A stretch of 64,000 nucleotides of DNA from Cryptomeria japonica (lineage: Eukaryota; Streptophyta; Pinopsida; Cupressales; Cupressaceae): the NCBI RefSeq assembly GCF_030272615.1, contig NC_081414.1, positions 782,538,119-782,602,118 on the forward strand, written 5' to 3'. A program made the translations under genes and the position numbers. The notes below the pieces were generated by a model that worked only from the letters and a program-made list of their open reading frames with translations, did not search any database and had not been told where the DNA came from. This document shows, piece by piece, positions 1 through 12,699 of this stretch. Position 1 is the first letter of the stretch; every line of letters begins with the position of its first letter.

Positions 1-728
1 ATATAAATGTATCATTTTTATTCTATGCAATAATAATGTGTTATGCATTGTAACACAAGTAAGTAAAACCTCAAAATCATTTCAAAAGAAATTATTGTTA
101 AATTCTTTCATGTTTTGCATAACTAGACTATCCAAATACGACTATGTTGGATTCACTACAAATTACCAGTTTATCTTCACATTGTTTTCCTTAACTACCT
201 ATGAAAATTGCATCAAATAGATATGTTATAATTTTAGACTATGTTATATGAATTTCTGATAACCTCTATAAAATTTATCATCTATTGCGATTTAGAAAAA
301 AATGGGCAAGTAAAGAGAGTAAATTAGTTGGTCAATTATTGAGCATGTATTGACTGAAGGTAGAATTATGTAAATGAATTGATTCAAGGGAATGAGGTCC
401 ACTACAAGTGATATGATATTTTATTTCATATTATTATGCATTTATCATTATCAGTTTATGTTTTAGGGTTTTGTGTTTTCAGGGTTTAGTATTTTATGGT
501 GTATGGTGTTTAGGGTTTATAATTTTATGGTGTGTGATGTTTAGGTTTATGATTTTGTGGTTTGTAAGGTATACTATTTTTGTGATTTTTTGGATTTACA
601 GTTTATAAGTTAGTGGTGTTTAGGTTTCATGGTATACAATTTAGATTACTTCATTATCAATTTCATTTATAAATCATAAAATAAAAAAGTTGTTAAAAGT
701 AAAAACCAAGGACTTCTTAAACCCTAAT
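1..728. other. AT-rich spacer with telomere-like stretch
   Basis: No gene is supported here. From about 456 to 620 the plus strand repeats degenerate forms of the plant telomere unit (GGTTTAG, TTTAGGG, TTTAGGTTT), mixed with TTTATGGTGT. This is interstitial telomere-like sequence by eye, not a clean array. Short reading frames in the stretch show no domain. Confidence 0.5.
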
Positions 729-1645
729 ATCTAAACATAAATGTAAATAAAAAAAATAACATTAAAATAGTAAGAAAAGCTACTTTAAGGTCTATATTAT
801 CAATGAGGCTAGTGGGAGGAGGGCATAGGTGGATGAAAATAGTAAGAAAATTTGTATCATTTTCCCTATTTGATTCTCTATGTCTCTTGTAGGAAAAATT
901 GAATTCACAAGAAATTCTTTTCTAAAAATAAAGGTTAATAAAATGGTTACTTATTAAAATATATGTTCTCATATAGTGAATAAGTATCCATTTTTTTGGG
1001 GATATCCAAAATAAATAGATACCCATATTTATATCTACCCTAGGTACTCGAACTGAAACCAACACCCACTATTTTCAAAATGACTACCCATTTTTGTTAG
1101 GATTTTTTCTTCCTCAATGCTTCCCCTCAATGTGTACCCAAGTTATTGCATGCATCACTGATAGAGAAACTATAAGTTTCATACAGTAAAATGGTCACTC
1201 TATAGCTACTTCAACTACCACTTGATGGGTCATATCTAGACTTATCCAACATTTGTCTTCTACAAAAAAATTCAATTGGGATATATTTTCTACCAAACTA
1301 CTCAGGATGAAATTTTGAAACAATATATGGATAATATATCAAGTAGAATATATCATCAAGGATATCCAGCTTAAGTATTCTTAGATTCAAGGTGACCCTT
1401 TGTAACCTTTGACCACTCAAATAAAGATATTAGTATATGGGGTACTTCAAGATTTTAAAGTATCCAAAGATAACATATGAGAAAGAATACTTTTGGAGCT
1501 ACAAAACACTAAAATGGATGAGTTGAAAAAGAAATGTGCAACTAGCCACTGTGCATTAGAGACTCACATTTCCCATTGAATAATAAAGAGAGTGATATCA
1601 ATGCCTTTTTATAAAAAAAATTCTTTTGTGGCCTACATATACAAC
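729..1645 (+). repeat. Diverged 0.9 kb direct repeat, copy A
   Basis: This segment aligns by eye, with small indels, to 2919-3825 in the same orientation. Shared landmarks include the AGTAAGAAAA start region, a block mentioning CTCAGGATGA, and ACTTTTGGAGCTA near the end. The two copies are about 2.2 kb apart and clearly old. They are not bounded by TG..CA, and I see no primer site or polypurine tract between them, so I do not call them LTRs. Confidence 0.6.
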
Positions 1646-2035
1646 AAGGGCTGCAAGGCAATGAAGTTCTTGCCAAGACTGGCAAAACAATTTTGGATTT
1701 TGTGTGAAGACCAATAGAATAATGTTGGTTTTCTCTCCAACATTTTGCACTGTGGATAGAGGCTAATAACAGGCTGCCAAGTCTACCTAGTTATTTGGTG
1801 AAAATGTTTCAATCTCATATCCTTAACATATAAATTATCAATAGATAGGTATCAATTACCAATCACTAAATGGTTGGTTGTAACAGATTTGTGAATTCCC
1901 GTTGGAATGGTTGTTTGGAGCATGACTGATCACTATGAACTCATTTAGTAGGACTAAGGAGCACTTGATAGGCCATCATTGAAGCTGGAAAAGTAGCAGA
2001 GATTGAAGATGTTTAAGTAGGAATCCGATCCAAAG

Positions 2036-2232
2036 AGGTGAAAATGTGCTCCCCTGGTAGCCGTGATGAAATGAACCTCCATTGCTGCCAACGACGCCTT
2101 GTAGTTAAACGCTTTCCCAAGAGAAAGTTTACGAGTTCGATGTTGTCCCCGTTCGGCCCATCTAAGGGCCAACAACCATAAAAATGACTACCTTTAAGAA
2201 AAAAAAATATCTCCGGGGTAATTCCCCTCCCT
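2036..2232 (+). mobile_element. Possible tRNA-derived SINE
   Basis: A GC-richer island in AT-rich spacer has an A-box-like GTAGTTAAACGC at 2101-2112 and a B-box-like GAGTTCGATGT at 2133-2143. That spacing suits an RNA polymerase III promoter of tRNA origin. The boundaries are approximate, and I found no clear tail or target duplication. It could equally be a fragment of a larger repeat. Confidence 0.3.
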
Positions 2233-2634
2233 TGCATGTATGCAAAATGTTATAGCAAAGACCAGTCATGTGAACTGCTCTACAAATCCCACCTATTCAA
2301 CTGCCACCTGTTCATCTCAAGGTAGATTAATATACCCTAAGCTCAAAACGATTTATTTCATCGATTGTTGTCACTTGTCAGACATGTTAATAATAATGCT
2401 TGCAATTACTAACAAATGCATTGTATCTTAGTGTGTTCTCATGGATGGAGACTATCATTCCCCAATGGAAACCCTAATTGCCAGCTATGTCCGACATCCT
2501 GCAGAAATAGTAATTTAAAGGTTTTGGTTTTCGGCCCCTTCCTTGATATCTACGCATTCTCTTGCATTGAAGCTTGTAATGTCTTTGGATTCTCCAATGA
2601 GACCCTACCAAAATACATGTGTGACAGACAGCTG

Positions 2635-2826
2635 TTAAAGTCTGATCACATTTCTACGGGGAATATTGAATTAAAATTTTGCAAAGGAAAACCAAGCATT
2701 GTTATTGGTTGTGTAAAACTTGTTTAATAATTAAAGTCTGATCACATTTCTGCGGGGAATATTGAATTAAAATTTTGCAAAGGAAAACCAAGCATTGTTA
2801 TTGGTTGTGTAAAACTTGTTTAATAA
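2635..2826 (+). repeat. 96 bp tandem duplication (two units)
   Basis: Unit 1 is 2635-2730 and unit 2 is 2731-2826. They differ at one base (A at 2656, G at 2752). The unit is 96 bp, a multiple of three, and repeats the last codons of an unrecognised open frame starting at 2416. The near identity implies a recent event, in contrast with the old 0.9 kb repeats on either side. Confidence 0.9.
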
Positions 2827-2918
2827 CTATTTAATGCAAACCCTCCCCAATAGTTCCATGCGGGGCATGAACTAATAAGGATCAAATTGAGCTACATATC
2901 CTAAAACTAGTGACATCT

Positions 2919-3825
2919 AAACTTATAAACTTAAATCAATTAAAATATAAATTAATAATAGTAAGAAAACCTACTTGATGGTCTTGCAAATTAATTAGGT
3001 TGGCTGGAGAATATGGTAGGTGGATTGAAATGACAAGAAATCTGGTACCTATTTGTCCTGGTCAAATATCTTTATCACATGTGCAAAAAATACTCATATT
3101 CAATGTTTTAAAAAATGAATAGATTTTTAAAATGGGTACTTGTTAATAAATGTGTACCCATAGGAAGTACCCATTTTGGCTAGGATATAAAAATTAAATA
3201 GGTACCCATATTTATTTCTACGTTGAATACCTAACGTGAAATCAATACTAATTATTTTTAAAATGGGTACTCATTTACATGTCAAGATTTTTTTATTCTT
3301 TATTGCTCCCCCTCAATGTGGACCTAACTTCTTGTATGTACCCCTTCCAAAGAGATAAGTGGGTCCATTGACCAATAATGTCTAGTTTTTAGTTATTCCA
3401 ACTACCACTGGTTGGATTGTAAGTGAAACTATCCAACATTTATCCTCTACAAAAATTAAAACTGGAAATATTTTCCACCAAACTACTCAGGATGATATTT
3501 TGAAGCATGTGGATAATGTAGAACAACTAGAAGATATCATCCATGGTTTCCACGTTAAGTTTCCATTGCTATAAGGGGACTCTTCACAACTTTTGACCAT
3601 TCAAATAAAAATTTTGGTAGATGGGTACTTCAAGCTTCCAAAGTACCAAAAGTTAATATATGATAAAGAATTCTTTTGGAGCTAGAAAAGGATGCACATA
3701 TGATTAGAAAAATAAAAAAATCAATTTCCCACTATGCATTAGTGCCACGCATAAACACACTAAATAATATGTAGAATGATATCAATGTCTTATATAAAAT
3801 TTTCATCTAATGGCCTACAAAAACA
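2919..3825 (+). repeat. Diverged 0.9 kb direct repeat, copy B
   Basis: This is the partner of 729-1645, in the same orientation and with similar length. It ends at the shared TGGCCTACA motif, after which the flanks differ. No coding capacity is visible. Confidence 0.6.
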
Positions 3826-4317
3826 ATTAATATTAATAGCTTCCAATAAAGGAATGAAAAACTAATCAATTATCTTGGTAAAATATAAATATCAAATCTC
3901 AATTAGATGAATACCAATGTGATTTTATAAAATATAAATTTATATATTTAATAATACAAAAAAAAATACATGAAATATTTAAGAAATTTATTTCTATTTT
4001 GATGTCAAGTATCAAAATGAAGATAATATTCCTAATTTATTGTCACTCCTCTTCTTATTTAAAAAGTGAAGGTAATGCAAAACTTTGATTTTAAATAGAA
4101 TGTTTTAGAAGCTCATTTACAACAATTAAAAATAACAAAAAACATATAAAATATAAATAAAAGAAATTATATTTCTCTAAGTCATTTAACCATTGTAAAA
4201 CTTATCACAAAATTAGAAAAATAAATTATTGAAATTTTTTAAATTGTTATAAAATAGGTCCCACTACAAATTATTATTTTTTAAACAAAATTGTATTTCA
4301 TAAGAATAGAAAATATA

Positions 4318-4442
4318 GGGGATGACCCCACAACAGAGTGGTTAGCTGCAAGCATCCTACATGGGAGCCCTTGGGTTCGAGGATCTCATTGATTCATTGC
4401 TCCAGTCAAAAGCAACTTCAGCTATGATTGATTAAAAAAACC
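4318..4442 (+). mobile_element. tRNA-derived SINE
   Basis: The element is about 125 bp. It has an A box (TGGTTAGCTGC, 4339-4349), a B box (GGTTCGAGG, 4374-4382) about 25 bp later, and an A-rich end (ATTAAAAAAA, 4431-4440). An imperfect 13 bp direct repeat flanks it (4305-4317 and 4443-4455, 11 of 13 matching), as expected for target-primed insertion. It encodes no protein and would depend on LINE machinery such as that of the L1-type elements in this window. The family name is not known to me. Confidence 0.6.
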
Positions 4443-4962
4443 AATAAAAATTATAATTAAACTCACATCAAAACCAAAATAACAATATTTTTCTTTATTA
4501 CTCTTTATCTATAGATCAATTAGTGATGAATGGATTGATAGTAGAGCATGTAGATATATCATTTGAAAAAATATATTAGGAGATAATTCAGCAATAAAAG
4601 ATAAAAGAATGCATGTAAACTTGGAATAATTAATGAAATCAATGAAGATGAACTATTCCTTCCAAATTAAGGAAATTTTTCTTATCATATTTTAAAAAAG
4701 ATAATTTTAAAATTTCTCTTAATTAAGGATAAAATAAAATAATTATTGCAAAGGTATTCAAAAATATTCTCATTGATTTGAATAATGCTTCAAAAGAAAA
4801 TATATTATCAAGACAAAACCAAAAATAAAACACGATTATGGCATACAAGAGTATTAAATCTAAATATTAGATGTCTAATTAAATGTTTCATTATAATCTT
4901 GTAATTGGATTAGTAAAAATAAAAATAAAATTAGAAACTTGTAAAGGCTTTCTTCTAGAAAC

Positions 4963-5807
4963 TGTTAGGGTTCCCATAGATACTGAGAGGGAAGGGGTGA
5001 ATCAGTATCTGACCGGTAATGAGATTTTCTTAAAACAGAACATGCAGAACATAAAGTAAAAGTATACCGGTATGCAAGAATTAATGTAAATAACAGAATC
5101 AAAAACATCCACATGAAAAGAACACCATAACACAAGATGTTTAACGAGGAAACCCAATGTGGGAAAAACGTCGGTGGGATTTGTGACCCACAATATTCAC
5201 TTACTAGCCAATAAGAGATTATTACTTACAATAGGGGCCTGCACATGTAGGAAGGCCAACTGCCTAGAGCACACTGCTCAATAAGAAGTCACATTGACTT
5301 ACAATGAGGATTATGCAAATCCAATGATCTGTACTACTTTACAATAGCATCTTTAATGCCAGATTCAGTACCGGTTCTTGCACTGTTCTTTACATATACC
5401 CTTGACCTACAATTCGCACATTAGGTCTACCTTATAATTTTCTTTGTGCTTCCTCTACATATATTACAAATGTCTGCAATGATCTCTTTTATATACAAGA
5501 GTCATTTTACAATTTGCCAAGTCGGCTTACAATAATAAACAAAATATTACATATCAAAAATCCCATTGGCCTCTGTGTCGGTATACATCTTTTCTTCTGT
5601 GCCGGTGCCGATGCAGAGTGATCTTGCTGATGTCGGTATAATGTCTTGCTTGAATAATGCTTTATCGGTAAAATGTCTTGCCGGTGCCATAGGATTGCAA
5701 GGTTGCTTGTGTAATGCTTTGCCGATGCCATAGGATTGCAAGGTTGCCATCAATGACAAAACCTTCAATCACACACAATGTCTCATTGGAGTGTCCATAT
5801 GCCAACA
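4963..5807 (-). mobile_element. Solo LTR (Copia-type family), with TSD
   Basis: An 845 bp LTR with TG..CA ends is flanked by a perfect 5 bp target duplication, GAAAC, at 4958-4962 and 5808-5812. It has no internal region, so it is a solo LTR left by LTR-LTR recombination. It is nearly identical to 48028-48920. Comparison with the LTRs of the Copia element (54869-61560) and of the pol-less element (27954-39509) shows that the LTR reads on the minus strand, beginning TGTTGGCATATGG and ending CCCTAACA. Confidence 0.88.
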
Positions 5808-5812
5808 GAAAC

Positions 5813-6626
5813 AACATACACCACCCTTAAATAAAATCATAATCTTATTTCATCCAAAATATTACAATTTACTCCATAATGATTGAATGTGGCCATTTTA
5901 GGTTCCTTCTCTTAAGGTATCTTTATACGAACTTACCTTTATTAATGATTATTTTAGATAATTGTTTAATTGAGGAAATATTTGGAAATAATTTGATGCC
6001 ACGTTGATTTCGATATCACCTTTATTATTTTCTTTATATTTTTACTAATTCTATTTTTAAATTTAACATTCTTTATAAACGTTAATGATCTATTATTCTA
6101 ATTTCTATTGTTAAATTATGACCTCAAGATTAAAATACTATTTTTGTTGAGTTTTATTTACTTTTCAAATCATATTATCATGACTATCGTGATACAAGCA
6201 TACAAACATAGTATGCTATGTAGAGTGGTGTTGCATACAATCTACTCTATTTCCCTACTCTCTTTTTAACACAAGATGCTTAAAAAATAAATAGCCAATA
6301 ATAATTGTACATTTAATCCCTAACAAAAGGTTGTAATTAATGAAGTCTATTTATTTTATTAATAGTGAATGAATTGATGTTTATTTAGATACTAGATTTA
6401 TTTGAGTCACTTCAACTTTTTTCATAGAATTTTAAATATAATTTTTCTTAATCTCCAACAAAGATTATATTTGTTTCAACGAAAGTTATGGGAACATTAA
6501 TGAGAATAATGGATAGATTAAAACATCATAACTCAAAACCTTCTTGTGGCTAGTGATTAGTTTCACCATTGAACCACTTGCCCCTTTATGATTAAAATAA
6601 ATAAATTATATTTATTAAATACTTAA
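5813..6626. other. AT-rich spacer
   Basis: No coding frame, RNA gene or clear repeat is visible. The stretch separates the solo LTR from the LINE whose target duplication begins at 6627. Confidence 0.5.
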
Positions 6627-6642
6627 TTTTATTGTAAATTAT
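6627..6642. repeat. Target site duplication of LINE 1, 3' side
   Basis: The 16 bp word TTTTATTGTAAATTAT is repeated exactly at 22044-22059. Together the copies bound the minus-strand LINE at 6643-22043. Length and AT-richness suit target-primed reverse transcription. Confidence 0.85.
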
Positions 6643-6739
6643 TGAATAAAAAGGGCTAGAAAATTTATTGAAAATCAAACACAAAAATTACAAGGAGGAC
6701 CAGAGCCCCAAGGCCCCAAAAAAGAGCCACAAGCCTAGT

Positions 6740-9700
6740 CCAAGATCAACCAACATCATAGCTATCCATGTCCTTAGCCCACTTAGCCAAACAATCAGCT
6801 GCTCTATTCCATTCATGAGGAATGTGGATGAAAGACACCTACTCCATTAAAGAACTAATTTGAAGAATCTGATGAACAATCCCCACCAACTGCCAATGAA
6901 TCCCACTCACCTTCTTCTTTGTCAACAAATTAACAATAATTTGTGAATCTGATTCACAGATAACCTTCTTTCGACCCAACTCCCAAGCCTGCTCTAGGGC
7001 ATAGAGAATAGCAAGTCCCTCCATAAAACTATTAGATTGCCTCCCTTTATGCACTGAAAAGAAGAAAACCACCTCCCCATACAATTCCTACCAACACCAC
7101 CAACCTCTGCAAGGCCTGGGTTTCCCCTGGAGGAGCCATCAATATTAATCTTGATAAACCCATCCTGAGGGGGTCTCCACTTGCCCACCCTTTGGACCTT
7201 CTTCATAGCTCGCCTACCTCTCCTGACATAAGCAAAGGTGGGAGACAACTCCTGCCAACCACTCCTACTCACAATATCTGCCTCATCTCTATCCAAGGGA
7301 AAATTCACCTCACATTTAGCTTCCCTCATCTCCCAAATCATAACCATGATTCTATTCCACACTTGTTGCACTAATAGTCTAGCCTCACAAAAAATCCTCC
7401 TATTCCTCTCAAGCCAGATTTGCTAGAGTATGAAAATGGGCCCAATATACCAAACAATCTGAATGAAGGAGGACAAGATAGGAGGTCTGCCCAAACTGCT
7501 CCAAAAATCCACCAGAGAAACAATGTGGACACAAGGATGCTTCCACACCCCAACCAATAATGCTAAATAAGCATAGAGAAGGGGCATCTGAAGAATAGAT
7601 GAGAGGAATCTTCGTCCCCATAACCACACAAAGCACAAATAAAAGGCCCCAAGAATCCCTTCTTGTGAATATTGTCCCAAGTTAGGCATCTATTCAAGGC
7701 CAGAGTCCAAGCAAAGTAGTTGCACTTCGGCCAAGAAAGATTATTCCAAACCTATTTCCACTAGTGCACCTCTCTTCCCTCCAATTTACCATTCAACAGT
7801 TCCCAGTATCCACTATGTATAGTAGAGACACCCTTAGGATTCGGAGCCTAGGCAAGTCCATCTCTACCCTTGAGGGCACTACAGTGTCTACTCGCCAGAA
7901 TGCCATGCAACTCAACACACTCTTCCTTCATCCCAGCAACCGACCACTCATTAGGAGCCTTCCACCACTCCAACTCCAACTGCCCACACCTATAAACAAC
8001 CTTGAATTCACTCACCCTTGACCATCCTGCCTCTAAAACCCTCTAGATAAGGTTCCCAAGAATAGGAAACAAATCAAGGATGGGGGGGTAACCATCCCAA
8101 GAGTCATTCCAGAAGAGGACCTCTTCCCCCCTCCTATAGTTCCAAACGAGACCTTCCTTAATGAGAAAATCCCCCTTCTTGAGAGTATACCAAATTGTTG
8201 AGCCTTTTCCCTCAAGTGGATATCTTGGAACCTCTTGCACTGGGATCCTCTGCATATATTTGAAGGCCAAAATCTTAGCCCAACCTCGATCCTGCTCGAC
8301 ACACCACCTCCAGTACAGTTTAGCCACCAAAGCCTCCCTGAAAAGAATAAACTGCCTTAAACCAAGCCCCCCATCTACTTTGGGCTACACACCAAGTCCC
8401 AATTGACAATACTCCATTTGGAAGAGGATAGATTGCCTGCCCATAACAATTGCCTTGCCAAAGAGTCCAAACCCTTCAAGTACCACTTAGGAGCCGCTTG
8501 AAGCATACATCGATAAATTGGAAGAGCATGAACCACCGACTGAATTAGTTGAACCCTCCCAACAAATAATAACCATCTGTGAGTCCAACGATCAACCTTC
8601 AAGTGAAATGTATCCAAGATACCTTGCCATGAGTCCTGAGGAGGGTTACTAGGAGAAACAAGAATACCCAAATAAGTCAAGGGCAAAGATTCTTCTTGGA
8701 ATCTCAAGATAAGGGAAATCCTCCTTTGAATAGATCCAGGAGTGTTGAAGAAAAGGATAGAAGATTTATCCTCATTGATCAACTGGCCCGAGGCTACCAG
8801 TTAAATATCCAAAACTTTACGCAGAGAAAGTCACATCAGTGTCGTGTCATCAAAATACTACAAATGAGACTGTGGTTGCAATTCATTACCCCAACTCCAA
8901 CCCTGAATACTACCCAGACCCACATTATGCTTGATCAGCCTCCCTAGGCCCTCTGCCAGGAGAATGAATAAGTAAAGGGAATGGGGGCCCCCCTGGCAAA
9001 GACCCCTAGATGTACCAAATAGATCAGTATGATCACCATTGATTACACTAAGAAAGAAGTGGACGTAACACAACTCATAACCCATTGGACCCATTCCTCA
9101 GCAAAGCCAAAATCCCTGAGGATCTTCTGGAGGAAGGACCAATGAACTCTATCATAAGCTTTAGCCATGTCCAACTTGATAAACATAGAATTTTCCTTGG
9201 AGGTTGCTATAGAATGAATGGTCTCCATAACAATGACCATGCCATCCAGAATTTGGTGCCCTTCCACAAACCCGCTCTACTCCTTCGAAATAACATCCCC
9301 CAGACACTTCTTCAACCTATCCGCTATCAGCTTAGAGATGATCTTATAAATCACATTGCAGAGAGAGATAGGGTAGAACTGGCCTAACCTGTTAGCCCCA
9401 TCACACTTGGGGATTAGCACAATGAAAGTCACATTCAAAGCCCGAAGCATTTGTTTATTCCAGTAAGTCCAATTTGATGACATCCTAGAACTCTTGAAAG
9501 AATTCAATCGGGAACCCATCCAGTCTAGGAGCTTTTCCTTTCCTCATGTGAAAAACAATCCTCTCAAGTTCTTCTAGCAAAATAGGACTCACAAGCTTCT
9601 CATTCATCTCCCTAGTAACAAGAGGAGGAATGCAAGCGAGAACCTGATTCTCCTCCACCACTCCCCCCTAAGAATCCTCACTGGAGAGGGATCAAAAATA

Positions 9701-10918
9701 CTATAAAGCCTCCCTAGAGATCTCTTGTAAGGATAATAAAACCTCACCTCTATCATTGACTAGAGTAGGAATTGAATATTAATGCCTTCTTGCTTTCATA
9801 GAGTTGAAAAAGAAAGTAGTGTTCTTATCACCCACTTGAAGCCAATCAATACGAGCTCTTTGTTTCCAATATATATCTTCCCTGAGCTCCCATTCCTCTA
9901 AAGACTTCACAACCTTGTCCTCCTCCCTAAGAAAGGCTTCAAACAAACCATGCTCTCTGATTTCACTGGTGATGCCATTCAACACTATTTGGGCAACTTT
10001 CTTAGCATGAAAAATGTTCCCGAAACCCTATCGGTTCCATTGTTTAAGCTAAAACTTAACATATTGTAGTTGCTTGGCAAAAGTGTACATAGCTGTGCTA
10101 AAGGCCAGCCTCCCCTTCCTCCACCACTACTCAACAAGAGCTTGCAAAGTAGGATCCCGAAGCCACATAAGTTAGAATTTGAAGGAAGGAGAGCGAGCAA
10201 CCTGGGCAGAAGAAGGAACCAGCCTGATAGGCCAGTGATATGACCCTCTCCAGCCAAGAATCTCAGAACTTGTGGACCACCCCCTGCCAACCCAAAAACT
10301 GGAGACCAAAAATTGATCCAACCTCTGTGCAATCCAATACTCCCCCACTCTCCTATTGTTCCAAGTGAACAAACCATTACTAGGCTTAATGTCAAAAAGA
10401 TGCAGCAAATATATACTATCCCCAAAAAATAAATAAGAAGGTTCCAACTGCATGACAACCCCCTTCTTCTCACCCTGCTCAAGGCTAGCATTAAAATCTC
10501 CTGCCATAATCCAAGGATGAAAAGGGACCAGCCTTCACATACAATAAATATGAGACCATAAGTTTTGCTTGCCCTGAAAATCAGTTGGTCCATAGATATT
10601 AGAAAACAAGATAAGATCCCTAGTCACAAGACTAGAGGCAGCCCTAGATAACTAGGCTCTGGAAGCCACCCACCATACAGGGGGAATCCTTATAGGGTTT
10701 GAAAGACAGGCCACCCCTCCAGAGGAACCAACTACCTCAATACACTAACACTCGCCTCACCCCCAGAGCTTTGGCACTAGACCCATCATACTCTCCACTG
10801 AGAGTTTAGTTTCTTGCAAGAATAGGACATCAGGTGAATGATTCCTAATCAATTCCCGAAGAACTTTTTGTCTAGGGCTGCTATTCAAGCCCCTCACATT
10901 CCATGAAAGTACAATCAT
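6740..10918 (-). pseudogene. LINE 1 ORF2: endonuclease, RT, RNase H (broken)
   Basis: Translation starts at the ATG at 10918 with MIVLSWNVRGL, the usual start of an L1 endonuclease. The QETKL and GDFN motifs follow (about 10500), but the final catalytic motif SDH reads SYH near 10240. The RT runs from about 9540 to 8370. It has AYDRVHW (about 9150) and the catalytic pair as YFDD at 8846-8857, where YADD or FADD is usual; both aspartates are kept. A zinc-finger RT-associated region follows. The RNase H (7210-6740) keeps its DGSSRGNPG, acidic helix and ESDS positions. In-frame stops and frameshifts occur throughout, so it is a pseudogene. The protein would nick DNA and copy the LINE RNA at the target. 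Confidence 0.85.
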
Positions 10919-11883
10919 TTTGGAGGATTGGAAAAGTGAGAATCCAGAGTCTTTACTGATCCTGACTCAACCAAATTATCTCTGATCAACTTGATTTTAT
11001 CCAAATCCTTCTTTCTGCCAACCTTTGAGTTCTCCGTAACACTTTTCTTAATATATTTCTGATGCAGACCCAAGTGAACGGAGGACTTATTAATTTTAGC
11101 CCTAGCTAGTTCCAATTTCAAAGCTATCAAAGAACCCTCAACCCAACTAGATTCACCTCTAAACCAGGAGTGAGTCCCAACTGGACCCCTACTATTTGAT
11201 CCATCTCCATTTGCTAGCCTCCAACCACTTGTAGGGCTTGGGTAAAGTCCTCAATAACTCTTTCTGGACCCCCCTGAAGCACCTTGATCCAAAGGGTTTA
11301 ACCTCAAGTTTACTTCCTATTGGCTAAGATCATCCAAGGCTTCAAATTTGTTAAAGGTATCCTCCTCCTGTCTCTCTTCTAAGAACCTCATTTGTCCTCA
11401 ATTCCTGTTCCTTGTCTTAACTGAGACAAAACCATCATCACCCACTACCTCGACTGACATAGCTACTTTTCCTTTATCAACCCTATCTTGGTTCTGGGCT
11501 GACTGTTGAGATTGGTGCACCACCAGTTTATATCTAGGGCACTTATGCTATAAATGACCATACTCATGATACAGACAACAATGAAAAGGTAAAGTCTCAT
11601 AATCTAACTGTTGAACCCATGAGTAAGAGCCTGCACACATATCTATAGCATCTGGAAAAGGTTTACTAAGAGAAATTTTGACATAGATACACGCAAAGAT
11701 CATTACCTTTCTCCCTAGGGTTTGTGTTGAGGATCCCATTGGCCTCCCAAGAAGTGCGGCAAGAATCCAAAGCACATCCTGCCGACAACATTCCACTAGA
11801 AAACGTGGTAGATAAACCCACACTGGAACCCTATTTGGGAGCTCCTCTAAAGGATTAAACCCCACATGTCAAGGTTTGATGAA
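10915..11883 (-). pseudogene. LINE 1 ORF1, C-terminal part
   Basis: This continues the DUF4283-type domain cut by the Gypsy insertion: residues after the break read FIKP, then HVGFNPLEELPNRVPVWV. A CCHC-like knuckle lies near 11548-11590 but has lost a cysteine and gained a stop. A lysine-rich tail ends in SNPPK at 10918-10920, and its TGA stop (10915-10917) overlaps the ORF2 ATG (10916-10918) as ATGA. ORF1 proteins of plant L1s bind the element RNA. Several internal stops are present. Confidence 0.75.
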
Positions 11884-11888
11884 CAATC
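11884..11888. repeat. Target duplication of Gypsy 1, left
   Basis: CAATC here is repeated at 21235-21239 immediately after the last LTR. Removing one copy and the intervening DNA rejoins the LINE ORF1 in frame. Confidence 0.85.
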
Positions 11889-12690
11889 TGGTGAAGGAGC
11901 ACCCTTCCAAGCTTTTCCTCCTTCTTTGTTTTGTTGGGGTTGTGCTTCTTTTGAAGCCATTGTATATGAAATATGAGCCATGAGTTCATTTGTTTTTTAC
12001 TAGGTCCTAGTTTTAGGTCCTTAGTGTTTTTGTTGTGGTTTCTTGTGCAGGAGAGGTTGAGTGTGCCTTAGATGTGTGTTAGGCCTTAATGGCATGTTGA
12101 TGACCTTAGGATAGCCCAAAATAGGCCTAGGAGTCATGAAAAGCAACAATGGAAAAGTTGCTCAAAAGATGAAAAAGTTGCATGACAACTTTTAAAAGTT
12201 GTCAAGCAACTTTTCCACCCAAAAGGTCAAAAACTCTTATTGAGTGTGGAGAGCCCTAATTTTGGCACACTAACTAAGGTCTAGCTGTATAAGTATTTCC
12301 AAACCATAGGTTAATGGGTTGGATGTCAGACATTGTACGGTCCAAGGAAGAAAAGCTTGACTGTGACTGTTTTTTGGTTACCAGTCAGTTTGAAAGAAGC
12401 TACCGAGCAAGTTAATGGATTGATTTGCATGTAAACCTGTGTGGAGTTTCTTCTATGGTGTAAATAATTTCATTGTGAGCAATTAGATTAGGTTTTTATT
12501 TGTAGGTTGTGTGTGTTTGTAAATATCTTGAAAACTATCTTTTCACTGTCTAGTTTAGGACTGGTTTGTACAAATGGAATCAAAACTGCATTCCCCATTG
12601 TGGAATCACCATGAAACCATGTGGAATGAGAGTAGAGACCTTGTAACATAGTTCAATGCAAGTAGGGCCCTTGAAAATGCAAGGAATCAT
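11889..12690 (+). repeat. Gypsy 1 truncated first LTR
   Basis: It matches the first ~800 bp of the complete LTRs at 13362 and 19647, starting TGGTGAAGGAGCACCC. It then switches, after CCTTGAAAATGCAAGGA, into sequence matching the integrase end near 18985. The junction lies at about 12680-12710. Confidence 0.8.
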
Positions 12691-12699
12691 AACTGGTTT

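Noticed and set aside
2416-2727. 103-residue open frame before the 96 bp duplication
   Set aside because: No domain or family is recognisable, composition is ordinary, and there are no splice or promoter signs. It is too weak to call a gene.
729-3825. LTR retrotransposon interpretation of the 0.9 kb repeats
   Set aside because: No TG..CA ends, target duplication, primer site or purine tract was found.
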